Below are positions 1-7,582 of a DNA stretch of 52,993 nucleotides, one piece after another. Position 1 is the stretch's first letter, and every line of letters starts with the position of its first letter. The DNA lies in contig CAMDBM010000019.1 of assembly GCA_945889085.1 (NCBI GenBank), forward strand, positions 1 to 52,993, read 5' to 3'. A program made the translations under genes and the position numbers. The notes beneath the pieces are model-generated. The model was not told where the DNA came from. It was given only the letters and a program-made list of their open reading frames with translations, and made no database searches. The DNA comes from WLJO01 sp945889085. GTDB lineage: Bacteria; Actinomycetota; Acidimicrobiia; Acidimicrobiales; Ilumatobacteraceae.

Positions 1-206
1 CGGTGATGGCAAGGCGACTGAAGGCCATCACCGACATCCCGGTGCTCATCGGTGTTGGTGTGTCGAACGCGGCGCAGGCCGCCGAGGCTGTGCAGGTAGC
101 CGACGGCGTTATCCAGGGTGCGTCGGTGGTGCGCCGCCTGATGGACGGCGGCCCCGATGCAGTGGGCGACTACGTGGCCGAGGTGCGCGCCGCGATCGGT
201 GAGTGA
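1..206 (+). CDS. trpA: Tryptophan synthase alpha chain, C-terminal part (partial)
   Basis: The frame is open from the left edge to a TGA at 204-206, so only about the last 67 residues are seen. The peptide has the end of the TrpA TIM barrel: a segment reading VLIGVGVSNAAQA, then a phosphate-binding turn ending GVIQGASVVR, then a short terminal helix. TrpA cleaves indole-3-glycerol phosphate to indole and passes indole to TrpB. The in-frame GTG/ATG codons at 3-8 are internal. The gene is followed after 10 bases by the next + strand gene, so the three + strand genes at this end may be co-transcribed. The identification rests on the C-terminal fragment alone. Confidence 0.85.
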   Translation, partial: VMARRLKAITDIPVLIGVGVSNAAQAAEAVQVADGVIQGASVVRRLMDGGPDAVGDYVAEVRAAIGE

Positions 207-216
207 GGGGAGAGCC

Positions 217-546
217 ATGACGGGATGGATGAGCGGCGAGCGCAAGTGTGAACTGTGTGAGGCGGCGAGGATCACCGAGTGGTTCCACGAGGACGATCTC
301 TGTTGGATCGCCGAGTGCGAGATCTGCGCCGTGCCGATGGTGGTGTGGCGGGAGCACGACAACAGTCCGCCCGACCACGTGAAGATCGAACTGCACGCGC
401 GGCTCGCCATGGTGGTGGAGACGCACTTCGAGTACGAGCACTACGTGGACGACAACATGCGCAACATCCCGGATCATTACCACGCGCATGCCCGCCCGCG
501 CGGTGGGTTCTTCGGGCACGGCGTGAAGCGCAAGGGGGCCTCGTGA
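217..546 (+). CDS. Small HIT-like protein with paired CxxC motifs
   Basis: Encodes 109 residues from ATG 217, preceded by a GAGGGGAGAG ribosome-binding site; an in-frame upstream start at 157 would overlap trpA and looks spurious. Residues 11-14 are CELC and a second pair, CEIC, lies near residue 34, suggesting a zinc site. Near the C terminus the string DHYHAHARP gives an alternating H-x-H-x-H pattern like the catalytic triad of HIT-fold nucleotide hydrolases and transferases. Substrate unknown. Its stop codon overlaps the fabZ start (TGATG), so translation is probably coupled. It could also be a structural zinc protein that only resembles HIT; the call rests on motifs. Confidence 0.5.
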   Translation: MTGWMSGERKCELCEAARITEWFHEDDLCWIAECEICAVPMVVWREHDNSPPDHVKIELHARLAMVVETHFEYEHYVDDNMRNIPDHYHAHARPRGGFFGHGVKRKGAS

Positions 547-983
547 TGTCTTCAGCCGGTGGATTCCCCAGGCCCCAAGATGTGCTCCCGCACCGACCTC
601 CGTTCCTCTTCGTCGACGAGATCACTGCGCTCGTCCCCGGTCAGTCGGCCACCGGCACGTGGCATCTGCAGGGCGACGAGTGGTTCTTCCCCGGGCACTT
701 TCCCGGTCGCCCGACGCTGCCCGGTGTGCTGATGTGCGAGGCAATCGCACAGGTTGGCGCAATCGCCGTGCTGACCGATGAACGCTTCGCGGGCAAGTTG
801 CCGTTGTTCGGCGGCCTCGATGCCGCCCGCTTCCGCCGTCAGGTGAGCCCTGGGGACACACTCGAACTCGTTGTGGACCTCGGACGCATGTCGGCCCGTG
901 CGGGCAAGGGCGCAGGTAAGGCGCTCCTCAACGGTGAGGTTGCCTGTGAGTGCGAACTGCTCTTCGTCGTCGTCAACGCCTGA
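546..983 (+). CDS. fabZ: (3R)-hydroxyacyl-ACP dehydratase, FabZ/FabA hotdog family
   Basis: 145 residues, a normal FabZ length. The central hotdog-helix motif HFPGRPTLPGVLMCEA carries the catalytic histidine and, 14 residues later, the glutamate that dehydrate beta-hydroxyacyl-ACP to trans-2-enoyl-ACP. The N terminus has the usual LPHRPPFLFVDEI segment. The start ATG overlaps the stop of the preceding gene. It converges on the FAS-II operon: fabF ends 6 bases beyond its stop on the other strand, with no room for a terminator, so the two transcripts must overlap. With fabD, fabH, fabG, acpP and fabF next door, only an enoyl reductase is missing locally from a complete FAS-II set. Confidence 0.9.
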   Translation: MSSAGGFPRPQDVLPHRPPFLFVDEITALVPGQSATGTWHLQGDEWFFPGHFPGRPTLPGVLMCEAIAQVGAIAVLTDERFAGKLPLFGGLDAARFRRQVSPGDTLELVVDLGRMSARAGKGAGKALLNGEVACECELLFVVVNA

Positions 984-989
984 GAGGAA

Positions 990-2174
990 TCAGCTGGGCG
1001 GCGCGAGGATCAGGGTGCCGTTGTGGCCGCCGAATCCGAACGAGTTCGACATGGTGGGGCCGGGCTCCCACGGTTGCGGTGCGCCGGTCACGAGGTTGAT
1101 CGTGAAACTTGGGTCGACGTTGACGGTGCCGGCAGTCGGCGGGATGAGCCGGTGCTGCATGGACAACAGCACTGCAGCGGCCTCCAGCGCACCTGCGGCA
1201 CCGAGCGCATGACCTGTGACGCCCTTGGTGGAGACGACGGCCGGGCCGTTTGGGCCGAACACGTGGGCGATTGCGGCTGCCTCAGCGGCGTCATTGAGCG
1301 GCGTGGACGTGCCGTGTGCGTTGATCTGTTTGATGTCCGACGGCGCAAGCCCGGCGTCCTCGAGGGCAAGCTCGATGCAACGGATCGCCCCGACACCACC
1401 GGGTGACGGCGCAGTGATGTGATGGGCATCGGCATTGCTGGCGGCGCCGAGCACCTCGCCGAGGATCGTGGCGCCACGCTTCTTGGCGTTCTCCCACTCC
1501 TCGAGCACCAGGACCGCAGCGCCCTCGCCGAGCACGAAACCGTCACGGTCCCTGTCGAACGGCCGGCTCGAGCCGCTCGTGGACAGTGCGGTCATGTTGC
1601 CGAAACTGGCGATGGCGATGGGCACACCGGCAGCCTCAGAGCCTCCGGTGACCGCAGCGTCACACATACCCCAGGCGATCTGGCGGGCGGCGTAGCCGAT
1701 GGAGTGCGTGGACGCCGCGCACGCGGTGCAGATCGTCTCGTTCGGGCCGCGGAGGCCGTATCGCATGGAGATGGCAGCGCCGGCGGCATTGGCCATCATC
1801 ATCGGCACGAGGAACGGCGACACACGCCGCTCGCCCTTCTCGACGAGCACACGGATCTGCTCCTCGAGCGTGCCGAGACCGCCCACACCGGTACCGAAGA
1901 TGGTGCCGATACGGCGGCTGTCGATGCCGAGATCCCCGGCCTGTGCCATCGCCTCCGCCGCAGCGGCGAGCGCCATCTGCTCGACGCGGTCTGCGCGACG
2001 GGCGTCCTTCGGACTGTCGAAATAGGGGAGGGGATCCCAGTCGGGGATATGGATTGCCTTGTGATCCGTGATGCCCGGGCCGAGGAGTCCTTTCCAGAAC
2101 GCTTCCTTGCCCAGACCGCACGGGGCCACGACACCGAGTCCGGTGATCGCAACCCGCCGCGCGCTGCCTCTCAT
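990..2174 (-). CDS. fabF: Beta-ketoacyl-ACP synthase II
   Basis: 394 residues from ATG at 2174 (MRGSARRVAITGLG). Longer in-frame extensions run across acpP and are rejected. It condenses malonyl-ACP with acyl-ACP. The Cys-His-His triad is visible: C152 in CTACAAS, H287 in NAHGTSTPLND and H322 in GVTGHALGAAG. A C-terminal FGFGGHNG loop is also present. It is last in the operon fabD-fabH-fabG-acpP-fabF and starts 13 bases after the acpP stop, the common acpP-fabF pairing. Confidence 0.95.
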   Translation of the reverse strand: MRGSARRVAITGLGVVAPCGLGKEAFWKGLLGPGITDHKAIHIPDWDPLPYFDSPKDARRADRVEQMALAAAAEAMAQAGDLGIDSRRIGTIFGTGVGGLGTLEEQIRVLVEKGERRVSPFLVPMMMANAAGAAISMRYGLRGPNETICTACAASTHSIGYAARQIAWGMCDAAVTGGSEAAGVPIAIASFGNMTALSTSGSSRPFDRDRDGFVLGEGAAVLVLEEWENAKKRGATILGEVLGAASNADAHHITAPSPGGVGAIRCIELALEDAGLAPSDIKQINAHGTSTPLNDAAEAAAIAHVFGPNGPAVVSTKGVTGHALGAAGALEAAAVLLSMQHRLIPPTAGTVNVDPSFTINLVTGAPQPWEPGPTMSNSFGFGGHNGTLILAPPS

Positions 2175-2187
2175 GCGATATTCCTTG

Positions 2188-2421
2188 TCAGAGCTTGCCG
2201 GTGACGAGCTCGAAGGCATGACCAACGGTCTTGACGCCTTCGAGTTCTTCCTCGGGAACTGTGATGTCGAACTCTTCCTCGAGCGCCATGACGAGCTCGA
2301 CGAGGTCGAGGCTGTCTGCGTCGAGGTCGTCGCCGAACAGCGCCTCGGGTACCACCTTGCTGGCATCGACGCTTAGCACGTCGACGGCGCACTTGCGGAA
2401 GCGTTCCCAGTTGTCAGCCAC
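2188..2421 (-). CDS. acpP: Acyl carrier protein
   Basis: 77 residues, acidic, with the phosphopantetheine site D-A-D-S-L-D; S37 is the expected attachment serine. The helix after it, LVELVMALEEEFDITVPEEE, is classic ACP. It carries acyl intermediates between the FAS-II enzymes encoded on both sides. A GGAGAA ribosome-binding site lies just upstream of ATG 2421. The N terminus begins MADNWERF and lacks the usual first helix wording of E. coli ACP, but length and core are normal. Confidence 0.95.
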   Translation of the reverse strand: MADNWERFRKCAVDVLSVDASKVVPEALFGDDLDADSLDLVELVMALEEEFDITVPEEELEGVKTVGHAFELVTGKL

Positions 2422-2481
2422 AGTTTTCTCCTTGTTATGAGGTACGGGTACTCAGCCCCGGACCGGTAGTGGGTGAGTTTG

Positions 2482-3189
2482 TCAGTGTCCCATGCCGAGG
2501 CCGCCATCCACGGGGATGACTGCGCCGGTGATGTACGAAGCGTCTTCGGAGGCGAGGAATGCCACGACTCCGGCAATCTCCTCCGGGGAGGCCATCCGTC
2601 CGAGCGGGACGGCGTCGGTGACCTGCTTGAGGCGGTCCTCGCTGAGTACAGCGGTCATGTCGGTGGCCACCGGGCCGGGGGCCACGACGTTGACGGTGAT
2701 GCTGCGCGAGCCGAGTTCGCGTGCGAGCGAACGGGCAAAGCCCACGAGACCGGCCTTGGAGGCGGCGTAGTTCGCCTGGCCCGCGGAACCGAGCAGGCCG
2801 ACCACCGAGGACACCAGCACGATGCGGCCCTTGCGTGCCCGCAGCATCCCCTGGGCGGCGCGCTTGCAGACGCGGAACGCGCCGGTGAGGTTGGCGTCCA
2901 CGACGGAGACAAAATCCGCCTCGCTCATCCGGAGCAGGAGGGTGTCTTTGGTGATGCCCGCGTTGGACACGAGCACCTCCACGGCGGAACCGAACTGTTC
3001 CTCCACCGACTTGAACGCAGCGTCCACCTCAGCGGTGTCGGTGACGTCACACTTCACGCCGAAGAGGCCCTCCGGCGGGGGCGAGGAGTTGTACGTCACC
3101 GCAACCCGGTCACCGAGCGCAGCGAAGCGCTGTGCGATGGCAAGGCCGATTCCGCGGGAACCGCCGGTAACGAGCACGACGCGGCTCAT
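2482..3189 (-). CDS. fabG: 3-oxoacyl-ACP reductase
   Basis: 235 residues from ATG 3189 (MSRVVLVTGG). The start overlaps the fabH stop by four bases, which fixes it; longer extensions into fabH are shadows. It is a short-chain dehydrogenase with the Rossmann motif TGGSRGIG at residues 8-15, NAG near 76-78 and the catalytic S128-Y141-K145 set (YAASK). It reduces 3-oxoacyl-ACP with NADPH. Its place inside the fab operon supports FabG rather than a generic SDR. Confidence 0.93.
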   Translation of the reverse strand: MSRVVLVTGGSRGIGLAIAQRFAALGDRVAVTYNSSPPPEGLFGVKCDVTDTAEVDAAFKSVEEQFGSAVEVLVSNAGITKDTLLLRMSEADFVSVVDANLTGAFRVCKRAAQGMLRARKGRIVLVSSVVGLLGSAGQANYAASKAGLVGFARSLARELGSRSITVNVVAPGPVATDMTAVLSEDRLKQVTDAVPLGRMASPEEIAGVVAFLASEDASYITGAVIPVDGGLGMGH

Positions 3190-4142
3190 GCGGCACCGCC
3201 TCCCCAGCGGAGCACGGCGCTCGCCGCGGTCATCCCAGCACCGAAACCGACGAGCAACACGTAGTCGCCGGGCTTCACGCGGCCATTGTCGAGTGCGTCC
3301 ACGAGCGCGAGTGGGATGGAAGCCGACGACGTGTTGCCGGCGTACTGAAGCACGAGGGCGGCCTTCTCGATCGGCACCTTGAGGCGCTCGCAGGCTGCCT
3401 GGATGATGCGGATGTTGGCCTGGTGCGGTACGACAAGGGTCAGTTGGTCCGCGGTGATCCCGGCGGCGGCCATGGACTTCTGGGCGGAGTCCACCATGAT
3501 GCGCACCGCCCTGCGAAACACCTCCCTGCCCTCCATTTTGAGGATGCCACCGAGCTCTGCATAGAGGTATTTCTCGGCCGAGCCGTCCGCGTCGATGTCC
3601 CAGCCCAGCAGTTGGCTGCCGGCGTCGGACGCCTCGAGCAGAACAGCCCCCGAACCGTCGGCGAAGAGCACCGCCGTGTTCCGGTCCGTCCAGTCGGTGA
3701 CGCGGGAGAGGGTGTCGGTGCCGATGACCAACACCTTTTTCGCACCCACAGCGATCAGGCCGTGAGCGTTGATGAGCGCATAGACGAACCCGCTGCACGC
3801 AGCATTGAGGTCGAAGGCCCCGCACTTGAGCCCGAGCGCATGCTGGACCGTGGCCGAGGTGGCCGGGACAGAGCGGTCCGGGGTGGTGGTGGCGAGCACG
3901 AGGGCGTCAACCTCGGTCGGGTCCACACCGGCCATCTCGAGCGCCCTGCGGCCGGACTGCACCGACAGCGACGCCGTGGAACCACCGATGCGCCGCTCCC
4001 GGATGCCGGTGCGCTCGACGATCCATTCGTTGGAGGTCTCGAGGACGCGGGAGAGGTCCTCGTTCGTGATCGTCTTCTCGCCGAACGCAGAGCCCCAACC
4101 GATGATGACGGCGCCGGGTGCGCCCGACGGGATGGCCGGCAT
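3186..4142 (-). CDS. fabH: Beta-ketoacyl-ACP synthase III
   Basis: 318 residues. The KAS III triad is visible: C116 in NAACSGF, H240 in PHQANIRI and N270 in YAGNTSSASIP. The terminal GFGAGMTAASAVLRW is typical of FabH. It starts fatty acid synthesis by condensing acyl-CoA with malonyl-ACP. It begins one base after the fabD stop on the same strand and overlaps fabG at its end, so the genes are translationally linked. Preference for branched or straight acyl primers cannot be read from the sequence. Confidence 0.94.
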   Translation of the reverse strand: MPAIPSGAPGAVIIGWGSAFGEKTITNEDLSRVLETSNEWIVERTGIRERRIGGSTASLSVQSGRRALEMAGVDPTEVDALVLATTTPDRSVPATSATVQHALGLKCGAFDLNAACSGFVYALINAHGLIAVGAKKVLVIGTDTLSRVTDWTDRNTAVLFADGSGAVLLEASDAGSQLLGWDIDADGSAEKYLYAELGGILKMEGREVFRRAVRIMVDSAQKSMAAAGITADQLTLVVPHQANIRIIQAACERLKVPIEKAALVLQYAGNTSSASIPLALVDALDNGRVKPGDYVLLVGFGAGMTAASAVLRWGGGAA

Positions 4143-4143
4143 G

Positions 4144-5319
4144 TCAGGAGGTCCTCAACCAGGCGATGGGCTGGCGGCGCGTCACACGTTCGCCGTCCAC
4201 CGCGATGTACGACTGCAGGATCCCGGCGAAGGGGGAGCGGACTTCCTCGCCACCGATGTCGCCGAGCACCGTGCCGACCTGGATGAACGAACCGTCGGCA
4301 AGCGTGCCGATCGGGGTGAATACGCCGGCAATCGGGCTGACGACCACGCGCTCGGTGGCGAAGAGATGTTCACCCTGATGGGCGACTACGGCAGTGCTCT
4401 TGCCAGCGTTCACCCATTCGATGAGCTTGTCGAGCTCCTCGGGCGTGGCAACCGAGATCGTCCGCGCGTTGTCGAGGGTTCGCTTGGCCATGCCGGAGAG
4501 CACGCCGCCGGGCCCAAGCTCAACGAAGTCGACGACGCCGAGTTCTGCCATCGTGAGCAGCGAGTGCTTCCAGCGCACGGGACTGGAGAGTTGAGCGGAC
4601 AGCAGGCTCGACCAGTCAGCTCCCTTGTCGTGAGCGAGCGAGTCCACGTTGGAGATAACGGGTACCTCGGTGTCGCGGGGATTCGCGCTGGCGATTGCGT
4701 TCCGGAGACGGTCACGGGCGGGTGCCATGTACGGCGTGTGGAACGCACCGGCCACCTGGAGCGGCATGACCTTCTTACCGCCCATCTCCTTCACGATTGC
4801 CGTGGCCTTGGCAACGCCCCCGATGGAACCGGCGATGACCACCTGGCCGGGCGCGTTGAAGTTCGCCACCCACACGTCGTCGTCCGCACGCCGGCACGCC
4901 ACCTCGACGTCGTCGTCGTCCATGCCGAGTACAGCGGCCATCGTCCCGGGATTGGTCAGGCCGGCCTCGTGCATCGCGTCGGCCCGTTCGCAGACCAGGC
5001 GGACCCCGTCCTCGAAACCCAGCGCACCGGTTGCCGACAGCGCTGTGTACTCGCCGAGGCTGTGGCCCGCGCAGAAACTTGGCTCGAGCCCGAGGCGCTC
5101 CACGGCATCGAGCACCATCAGGCTCGACACGAACGTCATCAACTGGGCGTTGCGGGTGTCCTTCAGTTCATCGGCATCGGCATCGAGCATGAGCCGTGCG
5201 ACGTCACGCCCGGAGATGGCCGAAGCCTCGTCAACCAGTTCCCAGCTCTCGTGATCCACCCAGGGGCGACCCATGCCGGGCCGTTGGGACCCCTGGCCCG
5301 GAAAGGTGAAGGCAAGCAT
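4144..5319 (-). CDS. fabD: Malonyl-CoA:ACP transacylase fused to a biotinyl/lipoyl-like C-terminal domain
   Basis: 391 residues; typical FabD is about 310. Residues 1-305 are a complete acyltransferase: FPGQGSQ at 6-12, GHSLGEYTAL with nucleophile S87, and GAFHTPYM with H194. It moves malonyl groups from CoA to ACP. Residues about 316-390 form an extra domain resembling a biotinyl/lipoyl half-barrel: VVSPIAGVFTPIG, then IQVGTVLGDI, then VRSPFAGILQ and a GERVTRRQPIAWL ending. The modifiable lysine hairpin is not seen; the MKM-like site is replaced by an FAGIL turn, so post-translational modification is unlikely. It is first in the fab operon. The fusion domain may be structural or bind ACP or another fab protein; that is inference. 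Confidence 0.9.
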   Translation of the reverse strand: MLAFTFPGQGSQRPGMGRPWVDHESWELVDEASAISGRDVARLMLDADADELKDTRNAQLMTFVSSLMVLDAVERLGLEPSFCAGHSLGEYTALSATGALGFEDGVRLVCERADAMHEAGLTNPGTMAAVLGMDDDDVEVACRRADDDVWVANFNAPGQVVIAGSIGGVAKATAIVKEMGGKKVMPLQVAGAFHTPYMAPARDRLRNAIASANPRDTEVPVISNVDSLAHDKGADWSSLLSAQLSSPVRWKHSLLTMAELGVVDFVELGPGGVLSGMAKRTLDNARTISVATPEELDKLIEWVNAGKSTAVVAHQGEHLFATERVVVSPIAGVFTPIGTLADGSFIQVGTVLGDIGGEEVRSPFAGILQSYIAVDGERVTRRQPIAWLRTS

Positions 5320-5495
5320 TGGTTGCGGGTGGACTCCTCGTGCGTGTCGGGTCGGGGGGACCCTGACCTCACAAACTATTCGGTCGGGCGGCCCGGGTGT
5401 GACACCGATGCCGTTGTGCAGGGCATTTGTAACCTTCGCAGGCCGGTCGTGGGCCTCGCAAGGTGGTACCCGTGGGGCAGGTGCACAATGGGCGG
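5320..5495. promoter_or_regulatory. Divergent promoter region of the fab operon
   Basis: The gap between fabD and the flavin-reductase-like gene must hold promoters for both. The AT-richer stretch CAAACTATTCGG at about 5380-5391 is the best candidate core. No operator palindrome of a known fab regulator is obvious to me. Confidence 0.3.
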
Positions 5496-6065
5496 GTGAT
5501 TGATCCCGCTGTGAAGCGCTGTCTGGGCCAGATGATCAAGGGTGTCCAGGTGGTCGCCGCCTCCGACGGTGGCGTCACCCGTGCCTACACCTCGCACTGG
5601 GTGACACAGGTGTCGTTCGAGGAACCGGTGGTGATGGCGTCGATCTCGCCGAAGCACGACACCTGGCCGCTCATCGGGGCGAGCGGTCGGTTCACGGTGT
5701 CGCTGCTTGCCGCCGACCAGATCAGCGAGGGGCAGTACTTCGGGTATCCGGGCCGCAAGTTCCGGTACGTCGCCCCCGAATACCTGCAGGACGTCGACGG
5801 CCACCCGGTGGTACCGAACTGCATCGCCTGGTTCTCGTGCGCGGTGTTCCAGACCGTGCCGATGCTCGACCACCACCTCGTATTCGCCCGCGTCGATGCC
5901 CAGGGGGAGGGCCGCCTGAAGCAACCGCCGCTGCTGTACTCGAGCCGCCACGGCTGGCGCATCACCGGGGACAAGGCACGCGAGCCCGGAATGTCGGTGC
6001 GTGACCAACTGCTGGCCCGCCTCGGCGATGCCGCGGCCGACGATGACGGCGACGGTGACGAGTAA
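5496..6065 (+). CDS. Flavin reductase-like FMN-binding protein
   Basis: About 189 residues if GTG 5496 (VIDPAVKRCLGQ) is used. Upstream in-frame GTGs at 5463 and 5481 are possible and no ribosome-binding site decides. The body has the FMN split-barrel pattern of flavin-reductase-like proteins: RAYTSHWVTQVSFEEPVVM, then KHDTWPLI and GRFTVSLLA, with conserved FGYPGRKF after it. Such proteins bind FMN or F420 and reduce flavin for partner oxygenases or oxidise small substrates; the substrate here is unknown. The C terminus is an acidic D/G-rich tail. It is divergent from fabD across about 175 bases and overlaps the next gene by one base. Confidence 0.75.
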   Translation: MIDPAVKRCLGQMIKGVQVVAASDGGVTRAYTSHWVTQVSFEEPVVMASISPKHDTWPLIGASGRFTVSLLAADQISEGQYFGYPGRKFRYVAPEYLQDVDGHPVVPNCIAWFSCAVFQTVPMLDHHLVFARVDAQGEGRLKQPPLLYSSRHGWRITGDKAREPGMSVRDQLLARLGDAAADDDGDGDE

Positions 6066-6436
6066 TGGCTACCCCCGCCGAGCAGCGACCGCTCGTTGAC
6101 CACGACGTGCACACCGACGAACTGCCGCCCCTGCCGCAGCGGGACTCCCGGATCGTCGCGTCTCGTTGGATCGAGGCCCCCGACGCCATTCGCCTCCTCG
6201 GCGACGACCTCGGCGAGGAGGCCGGGTACGTTCGTCGGATCGGGCGCTATCTGCTGTGGCGAGCGGGTGCCGCCGTGCACGTAGACGCGCGGTACGGGGC
6301 AGTGGACTCGACGGACCTCGGCCGCCTGTTCACCTTTCGGCTCTTTGCGGACGGCTCCGGCGAGGGCAACGGCCCCGATGGCATCGTGCACACGCGGTTT
6401 CGGTCCTGGAAAGAAGCCCTGCGGGACGACGCGTAG
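6065..6436 (+). CDS. Hypothetical protein
   Basis: 123 residues, soluble, with no signal peptide or membrane segment. The ATG at 6065 shares a base with the TAA of the flavin-reductase-like gene, so they are probably translationally coupled. The middle reads WRAGAAVHVDARY and VDSTDLGRLFTFRLF, which looks like a small mixed alpha/beta fold. I do not recognise a family. Pairing with an FMN-binding protein suggests a shared pathway, but no function is assigned. Confidence 0.6.
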   Translation: MATPAEQRPLVDHDVHTDELPPLPQRDSRIVASRWIEAPDAIRLLGDDLGEEAGYVRRIGRYLLWRAGAAVHVDARYGAVDSTDLGRLFTFRLFADGSGEGNGPDGIVHTRFRSWKEALRDDA

Positions 6437-6513
6437 GTCACGTACGCCGTGGCTATGGGCGTTCGGCTCACCGAACCCGAATGCACGTCGGTACGATCGG
6501 GGGCCGATCACTT

Positions 6514-6596
<83 letters not shown>

Positions 6597-6602
6597 CTAT
6601 CA

Positions 6603-6622
6603 ATGCGCCCAGCGGGGCGCAT
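6603..6622. terminator. Hairpin behind tRNA-Leu(CAA)
   Basis: Perfect 8-bp inverted repeat ATGCGCCC and GGGCGCAT around an AGCG loop, six bases after the tRNA. There is no T-run, so a Rho-independent terminator is only probable; it may act as a processing or attenuation hairpin before the heliorhodopsin gene. Confidence 0.5.
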
Positions 6623-6680
6623 ACGTCATGGTCGAGGGCCCATGCGCGCGTGCCGAACGGGGCGGGCGTAGCGTGTCGAA

Positions 6681-7472
6681 ATGGCCAGCCAAACCTCAAG
6701 CCCTGATGCAGCGATCGCCACCGGGGTGTCCCCGGAGCGGCTGAAGAACCTGCGCTCGTGGAATCTCGGGCTCACCCTGCTACACGCCGCCCAAGCGGTG
6801 ATGATCGCGGTGATGGCGGGCGACTTCGTCATCAACATCACGTCCACCTTCCCGCAGGGTCCGCCGGGGACGCGGCTCGACACCCCGAAGGCCCTCTTCG
6901 ACCTGCCGATCGGCCCGGCTGTCGCCGTATTCCTCGCGCTTGCTGCGATCGACCACCTGTTGACCGCAACGGTGCTCCGGGGCGCGTACGAGGGTGACCT
7001 GCGTCGGGGCATCAACAGGTTCCGCTGGGTGGAGTACTCGCTGAGCGCCACGTTGATGATTGTGCTGATCGGCTCGTACAGCGGCATCACCGACATAGCG
7101 GCGGTGATCGGCGTGATCGGCGCCAACGTCGCGATGATCCTGTTCGGCTGGGTGCAGGAGCGCATGAACCCGCCTGGCCGCGCAACCACCACAATGATGC
7201 CGTTCTGGTTCGGCACCCTCGCCGCACTGGCCCCGTGGGTTGCCATCTGGGTGAACGTCATCGGCGCCGACACCGTGCCGGGCTTCGTGTACGGCATCGT
7301 GGTGGCCGAGCAGGTGTTCTTCTTCAGCTTCGGCCTGAACCAGTGGCTGCAGTACCGAGGTGTCGGTCGCTGGAGCAACTACCTGTACGGCGAGAAGGTG
7401 TATCTCGTGCTCAGCCTCGTGGCCAAGAGCGTGCTGGCCTGGCAGATCTTCGGCGGTTCGCTCGCCAACTGA
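6681..7472 (+). CDS. Heliorhodopsin
   Basis: 263 residues with seven predicted membrane segments and no signal peptide. Family marks are clear: a helix 1 segment WNLGLTLLHAAQA with H35, H92 in helix 2, RFRWVEYSLSATLMI in helix 3 with E118 as the likely Schiff-base counterion, and helix 7 LSLVAKSVLAWQ with K249 as the retinal-binding lysine. The EYSLS signature and NQWLQY before helix 7 separate it from type 1 rhodopsins. Heliorhodopsins are inverted in the membrane, have slow photocycles and are generally thought to signal or regulate rather than pump protons. No retinal-synthesis gene is nearby, so chromophore must come from elsewhere. The gene stands alone between tRNA-Leu and an unrelated lipoprotein gene. 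Confidence 0.92.
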   Translation: MASQTSSPDAAIATGVSPERLKNLRSWNLGLTLLHAAQAVMIAVMAGDFVINITSTFPQGPPGTRLDTPKALFDLPIGPAVAVFLALAAIDHLLTATVLRGAYEGDLRRGINRFRWVEYSLSATLMIVLIGSYSGITDIAAVIGVIGANVAMILFGWVQERMNPPGRATTTMMPFWFGTLAALAPWVAIWVNVIGADTVPGFVYGIVVAEQVFFFSFGLNQWLQYRGVGRWSNYLYGEKVYLVLSLVAKSVLAWQIFGGSLAN

Positions 7473-7582
7473 GTGCGGCGGCGGACGCGCACCCTTGCCG
7501 GGCCTACGGGCTCGATGTCTGGGTATCGCCGCAGGGACTGGGTTCGCGTATCCTCGGGGGTTCAACCAGGGGGATTGCGGCA

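Noticed and set aside
990..2366. FabF start at 2366
   Set aside because: The extension covers acpP in another frame and reads as low-complexity Ser/Arg; ATG 2174 begins the conserved KAS fold.
2482..3825. FabG start at 3825 giving 447 residues
   Set aside because: The first 212 codons are a shadow of fabH; ATG 3189 starts a normal SDR and overlaps the fabH stop.
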